From the NCBI GenBank assembly GCA_937915545.1, contig CALGIJ010000021.1, positions 1 through 64,000 of the forward strand: a stretch of 64,000 nucleotides of DNA, given 5' to 3'. This stretch comes from an uncultured Desulfobacterales bacterium (lineage in GTDB: Bacteria > Desulfobacterota > Desulfobulbia > Desulfobulbales > Desulfocapsaceae). Below the pieces are notes generated by a model. That model saw only the letters and a program-made list of their open reading frames with translations. It did no database searches and was not told where the DNA came from. Numbering within the stretch: the stretch's first letter is position 1; each line of letters starts with the position of its first letter. The position numbers and the translations under genes were made by a program. Shown in pieces: positions 17,261 through 25,062 of this stretch.

Positions 17261-19648
17261 ATGAGCGCCCCCCCACCCGAAGAGCAGCACAGCCTGGAGC
17301 AGCGTCTCACCCTCCTGCAGCGGCAGCTCGACCATCTGCAGCACATGGTCGACGCCGCCCCGGCGCCGATCTTCCTCATCGACCGGCGGGGCACGATCAT
17401 CGCCGCCAACAAGGCCACGGCAAGGCAGCTCGACGTCCCCTGGGAAGAGCTCACCGGCAGCGATATCTTCGCCTTCGTAGATGCCGAGGCCGCGGCTTCG
17501 CGCCGCAGCCGCGTCGAGCAGGCCATCGCCTCCGGGCAGCCGCACCATTTTCGTGATTGCCGCCAGGGCAAGACCTTCGACCACCATCTCTGCCCCCTCC
17601 CCGAAGGCCCCGGCCAGGAAAAGGGCCAGGTGGCGGTCTTCGCCATCGACATCAGCGACAGCGCCGCCACCGAGCGCGCCCTGCAGCGCAGCCGCCAGCT
17701 GCTCGACGTCACCCAGGCGCTGACCCATGTCGGCGGCTGGGTATGGGACATCGCCAGCCAGACCATGACCTGGACCAGAGAGACCTACCGCATCCACGGC
17801 ATTGATCCGGACGAGGTGGCCGGCGGCGTGGACCTCATCGCCGCGAGCCTCGCCTGCTACGACGACGCCGACCGCCCGAAGATTTTTGCCGCCTTCCAGC
17901 AGTGCGTCGCCACCGGCGAGGGCTACGACCTGACCCTGTCCTTCATCGCCAGGGACGGGCGGCGCCTCTTCGTACGCGCCATCGGCGAGGCAGTGCGACA
18001 GGGGGGACAGATCGCTCAGGTGCGTGGCAACATCATGGACATCACCGCCGCCAAAAGGAGTGAAAACCTCCTCCAGGCGCGCCTCGCCCTGGCCGAGGCG
18101 GCCGCCTCGGCGAGCCTGCACGAGCTGCTGCTGATGACCCTCGAAGAGGCCGAGCGCCTCACCGACAGCAAGGCCAGTTTCTTCCACTTCTATGACGAGG
18201 AGAGCGGCATGGTCTCCCTGCAGGCCTGGTCCCAGGGCACCGCAGGCAGCTGCCGCATCAGCGAGCCTTTCACCCCTTATCCCCTTGCCGAGGCGGGTTG
18301 CTGGGCCGAGGCCATTCGCCGGCGCCAGGCGGTCATCCACAACAGCTACCCCAGCCAGCCCGGCACACGCGGCCTGCCGCCCGGCCATGTGCCGCTTTCC
18401 CGCGAGCTGGTGGTGCCGGTGCTGCGCAACGAGCGGGTGGTGGCGGTAGTCGGTGTCGGCAACAAGGAGGGCGACTACCAGGAGGAGGACATCGCCACCG
18501 TCAGCACCCTCGCCCACCTCGCCTGGGACATCGTCCTGCGCAAGCGCGCCGAAAGCGAGCTCAAGGAGAGCGAGGAGAAGTACCGCAGCCTCTTCACCCT
18601 GCTGCGCTCGATGTGCGACAACGTCCCCGACATGATCTGGGCCAAGGACCTCGACAAGCGCTATATCTTTGCCAACAAGGCCCTGTGTCGCGACCTCCTT
18701 CAGGCCGAAAACACCGACGAACCCATCGGCAAGACCGACCTCTTCTTCGCCCTGCGCGAGCGCGGCCGCTTCCCCGACGACCCAAGCTGGCACACCTTCG
18801 GCGAGCTCTGCCGCGACTCCGACCAGATCGCCATGGACGCCGGGGAAAAGCGGCAGTTCGACGAGTTCGGCAACGTCCGCGGCCGCTTTCTCTTTCTCGA
18901 CGTGCACAAGGCGCCGTTTATCGACGAACATGGCCGCGCCATCGGCACGGTCGGTTCGGCCCGCGACGTCACCCTGCACCGCCAGGCCGAGGAAGCCCTG
19001 CGCCATTCCCTCGAGGAAAAGGAGGTGCTGCTGCGCGAGGTGCACCACCGCGTCAAGAACAACCTGGCGGCGATCCTCGCCCTGTTCGACATGCAGCGCC
19101 GGGCGATACCCGAAGGCCCGGCTAGCACCATCCTCGAGGAGATCGGCTTCCGCGTCCGCGCCATGAACCTGGTACACGAAAAGCTCTATCGCTCCTCCTC
19201 CCTGTCGCGGGTCGATTTCCAGGACTACTGTCAGTCGCTGCTCGCCCACCTCCACGCCGCCTTCGGCTCGCCACCCATCCTCTACCGTATCGAGGCCAGG
19301 GAAGTAGGCATCCCCCTCGACATCGCCGTACCCTGCGGCATGATCATCAACGAGCTGGTCACCAACGCCCTCAAATACGCCTTTCCCGAGGAGCGGCGCC
19401 TCTCCGGCCTGCCGCCCTGCATGGTCCGCGTCGCCCTGACCGGGGATGGCGAACGGTTCACCCTGACCGTGGCCGACAACGGCATCGGCCTGCCGCCCGG
19501 CTACCAGTGGCAGCAGGCCACCACCCTCGGCCTGATGCTGGTACGCATGCTCGGCCTGCATCAGCTCGGCGGCGACTGCGCGGTGACCGGCGACGACGGC
19601 ACCTCCTTCACCCTGACCTTCAGCCTGCACCGGGAGGACGACCGATGA
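17261..19648 (+). CDS. Soluble multi-PAS/GAF sensor kinase of the HisKA_2 (HWE-like) type
   Basis: This 795-aa protein has no membrane helices and starts at ATG 17261, 6 nt after GGAGG. In order it has PAS (DAAPAPIFLIDRRGTIIAAN), PAS (LTHVGGWVWDIASQTM), GAF (about 290-430, with ASFFHFYDEESGMVSL and RGLPPGHVPLSRELVVPV) and PAS (DNVPDMIWAKDLDKRYIFAN). HisKA_2 follows, with REVHHRVKNNLAAILALFDM (H595/H596), then an HATPase with INELVTNALKYAF and DNGIGLP. It lacks a receiver. It overlaps the next gene by 4 bp (ATGA), which links it to the REC-PAS-HK-REC protein. Its GAF domain closely resembles that of the kinase at 41662. Confidence 0.9.
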   Translation: MSAPPPEEQHSLEQRLTLLQRQLDHLQHMVDAAPAPIFLIDRRGTIIAANKATARQLDVPWEELTGSDIFAFVDAEAAASRRSRVEQAIASGQPHHFRDCRQGKTFDHHLCPLPEGPGQEKGQVAVFAIDISDSAATERALQRSRQLLDVTQALTHVGGWVWDIASQTMTWTRETYRIHGIDPDEVAGGVDLIAASLACYDDADRPKIFAAFQQCVATGEGYDLTLSFIARDGRRLFVRAIGEAVRQGGQIAQVRGNIMDITAAKRSENLLQARLALAEAAASASLHELLLMTLEEAERLTDSKASFFHFYDEESGMVSLQAWSQGTAGSCRISEPFTPYPLAEAGCWAEAIRRRQAVIHNSYPSQPGTRGLPPGHVPLSRELVVPVLRNERVVAVVGVGNKEGDYQEEDIATVSTLAHLAWDIVLRKRAESELKESEEKYRSLFTLLRSMCDNVPDMIWAKDLDKRYIFANKALCRDLLQAENTDEPIGKTDLFFALRERGRFPDDPSWHTFGELCRDSDQIAMDAGEKRQFDEFGNVRGRFLFLDVHKAPFIDEHGRAIGTVGSARDVTLHRQAEEALRHSLEEKEVLLREVHHRVKNNLAAILALFDMQRRAIPEGPASTILEEIGFRVRAMNLVHEKLYRSSSLSRVDFQDYCQSLLAHLHAAFGSPPILYRIEAREVGIPLDIAVPCGMIINELVTNALKYAFPEERRLSGLPPCMVRVALTGDGERFTLTVADNGIGLPPGYQWQQATTLGLMLVRMLGLHQLGGDCAVTGDDGTSFTLTFSLHREDDR

Positions 19649-21600
19649 GCCGCGGCGCCATCCTCCTCGTCGAAGACGACGCCATCCTCGCTCTACACCT
19701 CCGCGACACGCTTCTCGCCAACGACTATTCCGTCGCCGGCATCCTCGCCCGCGGCGAGGACGTCGCCCCCTTCGTCGCCACCACCCCGGTCGACCTGATC
19801 CTCATGGATATCGACCTCGCCGGGGCGATGAGCGGCATCGACGCCGCGCGCAGGCTCGACAGGTCTTTGCCGGTGGTCTTTCTCACCGCCTTTTCCCATC
19901 AGCCGCTGCTCGACCAGGCGCGGCAGGTCGGCCCCTACGGCTACCTCATCAAACCGGTCCAGGAACGCGAGCTGATAGCCACCCTCGACACCGCCCTGGA
20001 GCGCTGCCGCCTCGACCGCGAGCTGCGCCGCAAAACCCTGGAGCTGGAGAGGAGCGAGGCCAACTACCGCACCCTGTTCACCGAGATGCTCGACGGCTTC
20101 GCCCTGCACGAGATCCTCGTCGACGAGTGGGGCGCTCCGCTCGATTACCGCTTCCTCGCCGTCAACCCGGCCTTCGAGCGCATGACCGGGCTCAAGGGGG
20201 CGGAGATCGTCGGCCGCACCGTGCGCGAGGTCCTGCATGTCATCGAGCCCCGCTGGATCGAGACCTACGGCCGCGTCGCCCTCGGCGGCGAGCCGGCCCA
20301 CTTCGAGGAGTACAGCGCCGCCATCGGCCGCTATTTCGAGGTAACCGCCTATCGCCCCGCCCCCGGGCAGTTCGCCTGCATCTTCATCGACGTCACCGCC
20401 AAACGGCTGGCCGAGGAGGAGAGCCACCGGCTGCGCCAGCAGTTGCAACAGGCCCAGAAGATGGAGGCCATCGGCACCCTGGCCGGCGGCATCGCCCACG
20501 ACTTCAACAACATCCTCGCCGCCATCATCGGCTATGCCGAGATCGCCCGCGACGACAGCCCGCCCCATTCGTCGCTGAGCGGCGACCTTGACGAGATCCT
20601 CCGCGCCGCCCACCGCGCCAAGGACCTGGTGCGGCAGATCCTCTCCTTCAGCCGCCAGGGGGAGAGCAGGCCGGTCGCCGTGCAGCCGGCCCTGCTCATC
20701 AAGGAAACCCTGAAGATGCTGCGCTCGACCCTGCCGGCGACCGTCTCCATCCATCAGGATCTGGGGGCAAGCGAGGCCACCATCCTCGCCGACCCCTCGC
20801 ACATCCACCAGCTGGTGATGAACCTCTGCACCAACGCCGCCCAGGCGATGGAGGAGAAAGGCGGCACCCTGAGCCTGACGCTGCGCGAGACCATTCTGCA
20901 CGAGGAGGATCACCTGCCCCCCGGGGACTACCTGCGCCTGACGGTGGCCGACAACGGCGCGGGCATCGCCCCGGAGGTGCTGCCGCGCATCTTCGACCCC
21001 TACTTCACCACCAAGGAGGTCGGCCATGGCACCGGCATGGGCCTGGCCATCGTCCATGGCATCGTCAAGAACTGCGGCGGCACCATAACCTGCGACAGCA
21101 CCCTCGGCGAGGGCACGGCATTCACCGTCACCCTGCCACGACTGCCGGCAGAAAATCGCCTCGCTGATGCCGGCGAACCCCTCCTGCCGGCTGGCGGCGG
21201 CGAACACATCCTCTATGTCGATGACGAGGAAATGTTGCGCGAGATGGGCGGCATCATGCTGCGCCGTCTCGGCTACCGGGTGACCACCCGCGGCAGCAGT
21301 CTGCAGGCCCTGGAGGACTTTCGCAACGACCCGCAGTCTTTCGACCTGGTCATCACCGACCAGACCATGCCCGGCATGACCGGCATCGACATGGCGCGGC
21401 GCATGCTGCAGCTGCGCCCCGACCTGCCGGTCATCCTCTGCACCGGCTACAGCTCGGCCGTATCCCGCGAGAAGGCAGAAAACACGGGCATTGCCGGCTT
21501 CGCCCTCAAGCCGATGAGCAAGAAGGACATGGCGGCGCTGGTGCGTCGTCTGCTCCACCCCGATGGCCCGCGGCAGCATGCGCAACATGACGGGAGGTAA
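19645..21600 (+). CDS. Soluble hybrid histidine kinase, REC-PAS-HisKA-HATPase-REC (paralog of 15213)
   Basis: This 651-aa protein starts in a 4-bp overlap with the preceding gene. The N-terminal receiver (ILLVEDDAILALHL, LILMDIDLAGAMSG) is followed by PAS (GFALHEILVDEWGAPLDYRF), HisKA (GTLAGGIAHDFNNILAAIIG), HATPase (DNGAGIA, GTGMGLAIVHG) and a second receiver (LVITDQTMPGMTGID). Order and spacing match the kinase at 15213, so the two probably arose by duplication. The upstream HWE kinase is the natural phospho-donor for its first receiver. Its last codons overlap GGGAGGTAA, part of a weak copy of the palindrome found upstream of the chemotaxis promoter. Confidence 0.9.
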   Translation: MSRGAILLVEDDAILALHLRDTLLANDYSVAGILARGEDVAPFVATTPVDLILMDIDLAGAMSGIDAARRLDRSLPVVFLTAFSHQPLLDQARQVGPYGYLIKPVQERELIATLDTALERCRLDRELRRKTLELERSEANYRTLFTEMLDGFALHEILVDEWGAPLDYRFLAVNPAFERMTGLKGAEIVGRTVREVLHVIEPRWIETYGRVALGGEPAHFEEYSAAIGRYFEVTAYRPAPGQFACIFIDVTAKRLAEEESHRLRQQLQQAQKMEAIGTLAGGIAHDFNNILAAIIGYAEIARDDSPPHSSLSGDLDEILRAAHRAKDLVRQILSFSRQGESRPVAVQPALLIKETLKMLRSTLPATVSIHQDLGASEATILADPSHIHQLVMNLCTNAAQAMEEKGGTLSLTLRETILHEEDHLPPGDYLRLTVADNGAGIAPEVLPRIFDPYFTTKEVGHGTGMGLAIVHGIVKNCGGTITCDSTLGEGTAFTVTLPRLPAENRLADAGEPLLPAGGGEHILYVDDEEMLREMGGIMLRRLGYRVTTRGSSLQALEDFRNDPQSFDLVITDQTMPGMTGIDMARRMLQLRPDLPVILCTGYSSAVSREKAENTGIAGFALKPMSKKDMAALVRRLLHPDGPRQHAQHDGR

Positions 21601-21737
21601 ATAAGCCACCTGCGGGCGCGCGGGCGACGCGAAGGTCGCCTTGCGATATCACCCCGTTATCAGGAACTTTCACCGGCTTTCCCGCCGCAGCCGGCGGTGC
21701 CGGTGTCAATAATCGCCGCTACGGGCTCTTCGACCGG

Positions 21738-21755
21738 GGTGGCAAACTTACCTCC
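21738..21755. promoter_or_regulatory. Palindromic activator site upstream of the chemotaxis operon promoter
   Basis: GGTGGCAAACTTACCTCC lies 83 bp before the sigma-54 promoter at 21838 and is the core of a 24-bp near-perfect dyad (21735-21758, arms CGGGG and CCCCG). Closely related 18-mers occur at 39003, 39631 and 39753, all upstream of sigma-54 promoters. A weaker candidate, GGAGGTAAATAAGCCACC, overlaps the preceding stop codon at 21593-21610. Position and dyad symmetry fit an enhancer site for an NtrC-type activator. Confidence 0.65.
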
Positions 21756-21837
21756 CCGTCAGCCGCAGCCAAGCGACAGCGGCCGGGAACATGCGCTAAC
21801 ACCATGCAATCATAGTTGTTTTTTCTCGACCCCCTTC

Positions 21838-21853
21838 TGGCACGGATAGTGCT
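21838..21853 (+). promoter_or_regulatory. sigma-54 promoter of the chemotaxis operon
   Basis: TGGCACGGATAGTGCT matches TGGCACGNNNNTTGCT except for G in place of the first T of the -12 element. GG at 21839-21840 and GC at 21851-21852 are correctly spaced. It lies 78 bp before the first gene of the operon. The 330-bp gap 21601-21930 contains no gene. Confidence 0.8.
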
Positions 21854-21930
21854 ATATGCCGCAGAGAAAGGTTTCCATGCCCGCACCGGGCCCCCCGGCC
21901 CACGCGGCGGGGCCGCAAGACGGAGGAACG

Positions 21931-23745
21931 ATGATCGACAAGGCCAACGCGACGACAAGCCCGGAACACCTGCTCAACGGCTGGCGCAGCCAGCTTGAGA
22001 GTGGCCTGGCCACGCTTCGCCGCCTCGCCGGCAGCACCGAAAACGAGTTTCTCGCCATCGGCACACGCCTGCAGGAGATCCACCAGCATGCCGCGCAGCT
22101 CTCCAGCACCGCGCGACAGCTGGTGGAATGCGCCTCCGGCAGCCGCCTGCAGCAGCTCATCGACCGCCTCGGCGAGATGCTCGGCGAGATGGAGGGCTTC
22201 CTGCACCGTGCCCGCCGGCAGAGCGACTCCGGCCGTGACGGGCTCGACGGGGTGGCGGGGCAGCTCAAGGAGGTGGCGGCACCCTTGCAGGGTGTCAAGC
22301 GCATGAGCAAGCACCTCTATATCCTCGAGGTGTCGATCAAGATCGAGAGCGCCCACCTCGGCGACATGGGCAGCGAGTTCGTCAACCTGGCCATGGACAT
22401 CAAGAAGCTGTCGCAGCAGATCAAGGAAAAGGTCAACGCCATCGACGGGCTGCGCGCCGACCTCAGCACCACCATCGGCCGCTACCTCGGCCGCATCGAA
22501 GAGGCGCGCCAGGGCCAGGACAGCCAGGCCGAGGCCACCCGCGGCAAGACTGCCGACGCCCTCGTCCAGCTGCAGGAGATCAACCAGCGCTTCTCCCAGC
22601 TGGGCGCCGAAGTGGCTGCCGTATCGCAGGAGAACACCGACAGCATCAGCCTCATCGTGCAGTCGATGCAGTTCCACGACATCTACCGCCAGCAGGTCGA
22701 GCACGTCGTCGAGGCCCTGGAACTCCTCCTGCCCGCCTTCCCGGCGGCAGGCACGACGCCCGCCGCAGCGGAACGCCTCGAGCTCATCGGCCGCGTCGGC
22801 GATGTCTGCGAGCTGCAGCAGGCGCAGCTGCAGTTCGCCTCCGCCGAGCTCTACCAGGCCGTGCTGGCGATCATCGACAACCTGCACCTCATCGCCAGCC
22901 AGCAGGGCGAGCTGGCCTCGGCCATCCTCCGCCACACTGGCGGCCTCGACGCCAGCGGCCGCTCCTTCATCGACGAGGTGGCGGCGCGCATGTCGTCGCT
23001 GGCCGACCTCCTCGCCAGCTGCGCAGAGAACAACAGCGCCGTGGCCGAGATCATCAAGGAGGTCATCGGCACGGTGGGGCGCATCACCGGCTTCGTCGTC
23101 GACATCGAAGGCATTGGCAAGGACATTATCCAGATCGCCCTCAACGCCCGCATCAAGGCCTCTTCGGCCGGAGAAGAGGGGGCCGCGATGAGCGTCCTCG
23201 CCGAGGAGATCGGCCAGATGTCCAGCGAGGCGGTGGGCCGCACCGACCTCATCGGCAAGACCCTCGCCGCCATCGACCAGGCCACCACCAGCCTCGCCGA
23301 AGAGACGGAAGGGGGCGAGCACGACCTCGACCAGGCACTGGGCCAGATCAGGGAGGAACTAGGCGCGATCATCGCCACCCTCGACGGCATGGGCGAAGAG
23401 CTGCTCGCCCTGCTCGACGAGGTCAAGGGCCAGGTCTCCAGGTTGGCGTCGGATATCGAACGGCTCACCGCCGGCATCGACATCCACGACCGCACCAGGG
23501 GCCCCGCCGACAAGGTGCTCGACAGCCTCAGCCTCATCTTCGGCGAGGCGCGAGCCATCGCCCCGGCCAGCGAGGCCTTCAAGGAAGACCTGCGCATGAT
23601 GGCGCAGCGCTACACCATGGAGAGCGAGCGGCGCATCCATGAAGCCATCGCCGGGCGACATGGCGTGGCCACCGCCGCCCTCACCGGCGAGGCGGCGGCC
23701 GAGGAGTCGGAGTCGGAGTTTGGCGACAACGTCGACCTCTTCTGA
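21931..23745 (+). CDS. Soluble receptor-like coiled-coil protein, first gene of the chemotaxis operon
   Basis: This 604-aa protein starts at ATG 21931 behind CGGAGG. It has no signal peptide or membrane helix and is almost entirely long amphipathic helices. The segment IQIALNARIKASSAGEEGAA (just before MSVLAEEI) is a divergent form of the MCP signalling tip (NLLALNAAIEAARAGE), followed by IGQMSSEAVGRTDLIGKTL. A second helical region around DSISLIVQSMQFHDIYRQQVEHV occurs earlier. It may be a cytoplasmic receptor that engages the CheA/CheW encoded downstream. The tip differs at several normally invariant positions, so kinase control is not certain. Confidence 0.72.
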   Translation: MIDKANATTSPEHLLNGWRSQLESGLATLRRLAGSTENEFLAIGTRLQEIHQHAAQLSSTARQLVECASGSRLQQLIDRLGEMLGEMEGFLHRARRQSDSGRDGLDGVAGQLKEVAAPLQGVKRMSKHLYILEVSIKIESAHLGDMGSEFVNLAMDIKKLSQQIKEKVNAIDGLRADLSTTIGRYLGRIEEARQGQDSQAEATRGKTADALVQLQEINQRFSQLGAEVAAVSQENTDSISLIVQSMQFHDIYRQQVEHVVEALELLLPAFPAAGTTPAAAERLELIGRVGDVCELQQAQLQFASAELYQAVLAIIDNLHLIASQQGELASAILRHTGGLDASGRSFIDEVAARMSSLADLLASCAENNSAVAEIIKEVIGTVGRITGFVVDIEGIGKDIIQIALNARIKASSAGEEGAAMSVLAEEIGQMSSEAVGRTDLIGKTLAAIDQATTSLAEETEGGEHDLDQALGQIREELGAIIATLDGMGEELLALLDEVKGQVSRLASDIERLTAGIDIHDRTRGPADKVLDSLSLIFGEARAIAPASEAFKEDLRMMAQRYTMESERRIHEAIAGRHGVATAALTGEAAAEESESEFGDNVDLF

Positions 23746-23785
23746 CCCCGAGGGCAGGAGACAGGACAGAGCAACGGGGAGGCTT

Positions 23786-24187
23786 ATGGCACTCTTTCAC
23801 TGGCAGCAACGTTTTCTCAGCGGTTTTCAGGAGATCGACGAGCACCACATCCACCTCGTCGGCCTGCTCAACACCGCCTATGACGATTTTCGCGACTCGG
23901 TCCCCCGGGAACGGCTCGACGCCCTCTTTCTCGAGCTGCTCGACTACGCCACCTACCACTTCGCCGCCGAGGAGAGGCTGATGAAGGAAAGTGGCTACCC
24001 GGCCCATGAAGCTCACGACCGGCAGCACCGTCAGTTCGCGGCCAGGGTGACCGAGATGCACCGCGACTACCTGGCCGGCAAGCCGGTATTCCTCGAGGTC
24101 CTCACCTTCCTCAAGGGCTGGCTCGAATCCCATATCGTCAAGTCGGACCGCGACCTGGCGACATTCCTCATCACCGTCACCAATTGA
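23786..24187 (+). CDS. Bacteriohemerythrin
   Basis: This 133-aa protein starts at ATG 23786 after GGGGAGG. The diiron-site residues of bacterial hemerythrins are in place: DEHHIHLVGLLN, YHFAAEERLMKESGYP, HDRQHRQF and WLESHIVKSDRDLA. These give the H..HxxxE..HxxxH..HxxxxD pattern of the O2-binding fold. It is a free-standing cytoplasmic protein inside a chemotaxis operon, 40 bp after the soluble receptor-like gene and 25 bp before the STAS gene. It could deliver or sense oxygen for the signalling complex. That role is inferred from context; the fold assignment is firm. Confidence 0.92.
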   Translation: MALFHWQQRFLSGFQEIDEHHIHLVGLLNTAYDDFRDSVPRERLDALFLELLDYATYHFAAEERLMKESGYPAHEAHDRQHRQFAARVTEMHRDYLAGKPVFLEVLTFLKGWLESHIVKSDRDLATFLITVTN

Positions 24188-24212
24188 CCGGCACAGCCAG
24201 GGAGGCAGGAAC

Positions 24213-24641
24213 ATGGCGCGAGCGAAAGGCACCGGCAAACTCTTTGACGAAGTACAGCAGGCCCTGAGCGCGGAAGAACCCGCCCCGAGCGAGACCTCTG
24301 GCAACGATGATGCCACGCTGGTCATCGACAGCGGCCCCCAGCTGACCATCGAGACCATCGGCGACTTCACCACCCGGCTGCGCGTCGCCCTGTCCGAAAG
24401 CGACCGCGTGGCGGTGGCCCTGCCGCAGGAGATCGAACTCGACATCACCGCCCTGCAGGTCTTCTGCGCCGCCTGCAAGACCGCCGGGGCGGCCGGAAAA
24501 TCCTTCTCTTTGCAAGATCCCCTGCCAGAAGAGCTGCAGCGCCTCGTCGCCGCCAGCGGCTCCGATCGGCACGAGCACTGCGCATACGACAGTTCCGCCT
24601 GTTTTCGCAAAATTGGAGGCACAGAACAATGGCCAAGTTGA
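24213..24641 (+). CDS. STAS-like domain protein
   Basis: This 142-aa protein has a polar N-terminus of about 40 residues and then a STAS-like fold: TLVIDSGPQLTIETIGDFTT, a helix, VAVALPQEIELDITALQVFC, a helix and GKSFSLQDP. The usual phospho-Ser position (D-S-S-G) reads D-I-T-A-L, leaving Thr as a possible site. STAS proteins in chemosensory operons of deltaproteobacteria are thought to act as adaptors. Its 3' end overlaps the cheY start by 13 bp, and the last ~25 residues (CAYDSSACFRKIGG) lie outside the domain. Confidence 0.72.
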   Translation: MARAKGTGKLFDEVQQALSAEEPAPSETSGNDDATLVIDSGPQLTIETIGDFTTRLRVALSESDRVAVALPQEIELDITALQVFCAACKTAGAAGKSFSLQDPLPEELQRLVAASGSDRHEHCAYDSSACFRKIGGTEQWPS

Positions 24642-24994
24642 TCATGACCGCCGACGACTCGGCAAGCGTCCGCCAGATGGTCGCCTTTACCCTCAAGCAG
24701 AACGGCTACGAGGTCATCGAGGCCGTCGACGGCCAGGACGCCCTGCAGAAGCTCGGCGCCAAGAAGGTCGACATGCTGCTCACCGACCTCAACATGCCCA
24801 AGCTCGACGGTATCGGCCTGATCAAAGGGGTGCGCGCCGGAACCCTCAACAAGTTCATCCCCATCGTCATGCTCACCACCGAGTCGCAGGACAGCAAGAA
24901 GGCCGAGGGCAAGGCGGCCGGGGCCACCGGCTGGATCGTCAAGCCGTTCAAGCCTGAGCAGTTGATCGCCGTGGTCAAGAAGGTGTTGGGATAG
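24629..24994 (+). CDS. cheY: CheY-type single-domain response regulator
   Basis: This 121-aa receiver has the acidic pair D9/D10 (MTADDSAS), phospho-acceptor D53 (LLTDLNMPKLDG), the Thr switch (VMLTTES) and the invariant Lys (IVKPFKPEQL). There is no output domain. It sits immediately before cheA and starts within the end of the STAS gene, about 12 nt after GGAGG. It is the likely diffusible phospho-protein of this pathway, although two other stand-alone receivers lie nearby. A GC-rich hairpin separates it from cheA. Confidence 0.93.
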   Translation: MAKLIMTADDSASVRQMVAFTLKQNGYEVIEAVDGQDALQKLGAKKVDMLLTDLNMPKLDGIGLIKGVRAGTLNKFIPIVMLTTESQDSKKAEGKAAGATGWIVKPFKPEQLIAVVKKVLG

Positions 24995-25002
24995 GCCCGG
25001 GA

Positions 25003-25022
25003 CCCGCCCCCGAGGGGGTGGG
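25003..25022 (+). other. GC hairpin between cheY and cheA
   Basis: CCCGCCCCC (25003-25011) can pair with GGGGGTGGG (25014-25022), nine positions with one G-U and a very tight turn. No T-run follows. It is one of three such hairpins in the wider gaps of the chemotaxis operon. Confidence 0.5.
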
Positions 25023-25062
25023 ACACCGCAGGGGCCGCAATGTCAGCATAGGGATCCGCGCC

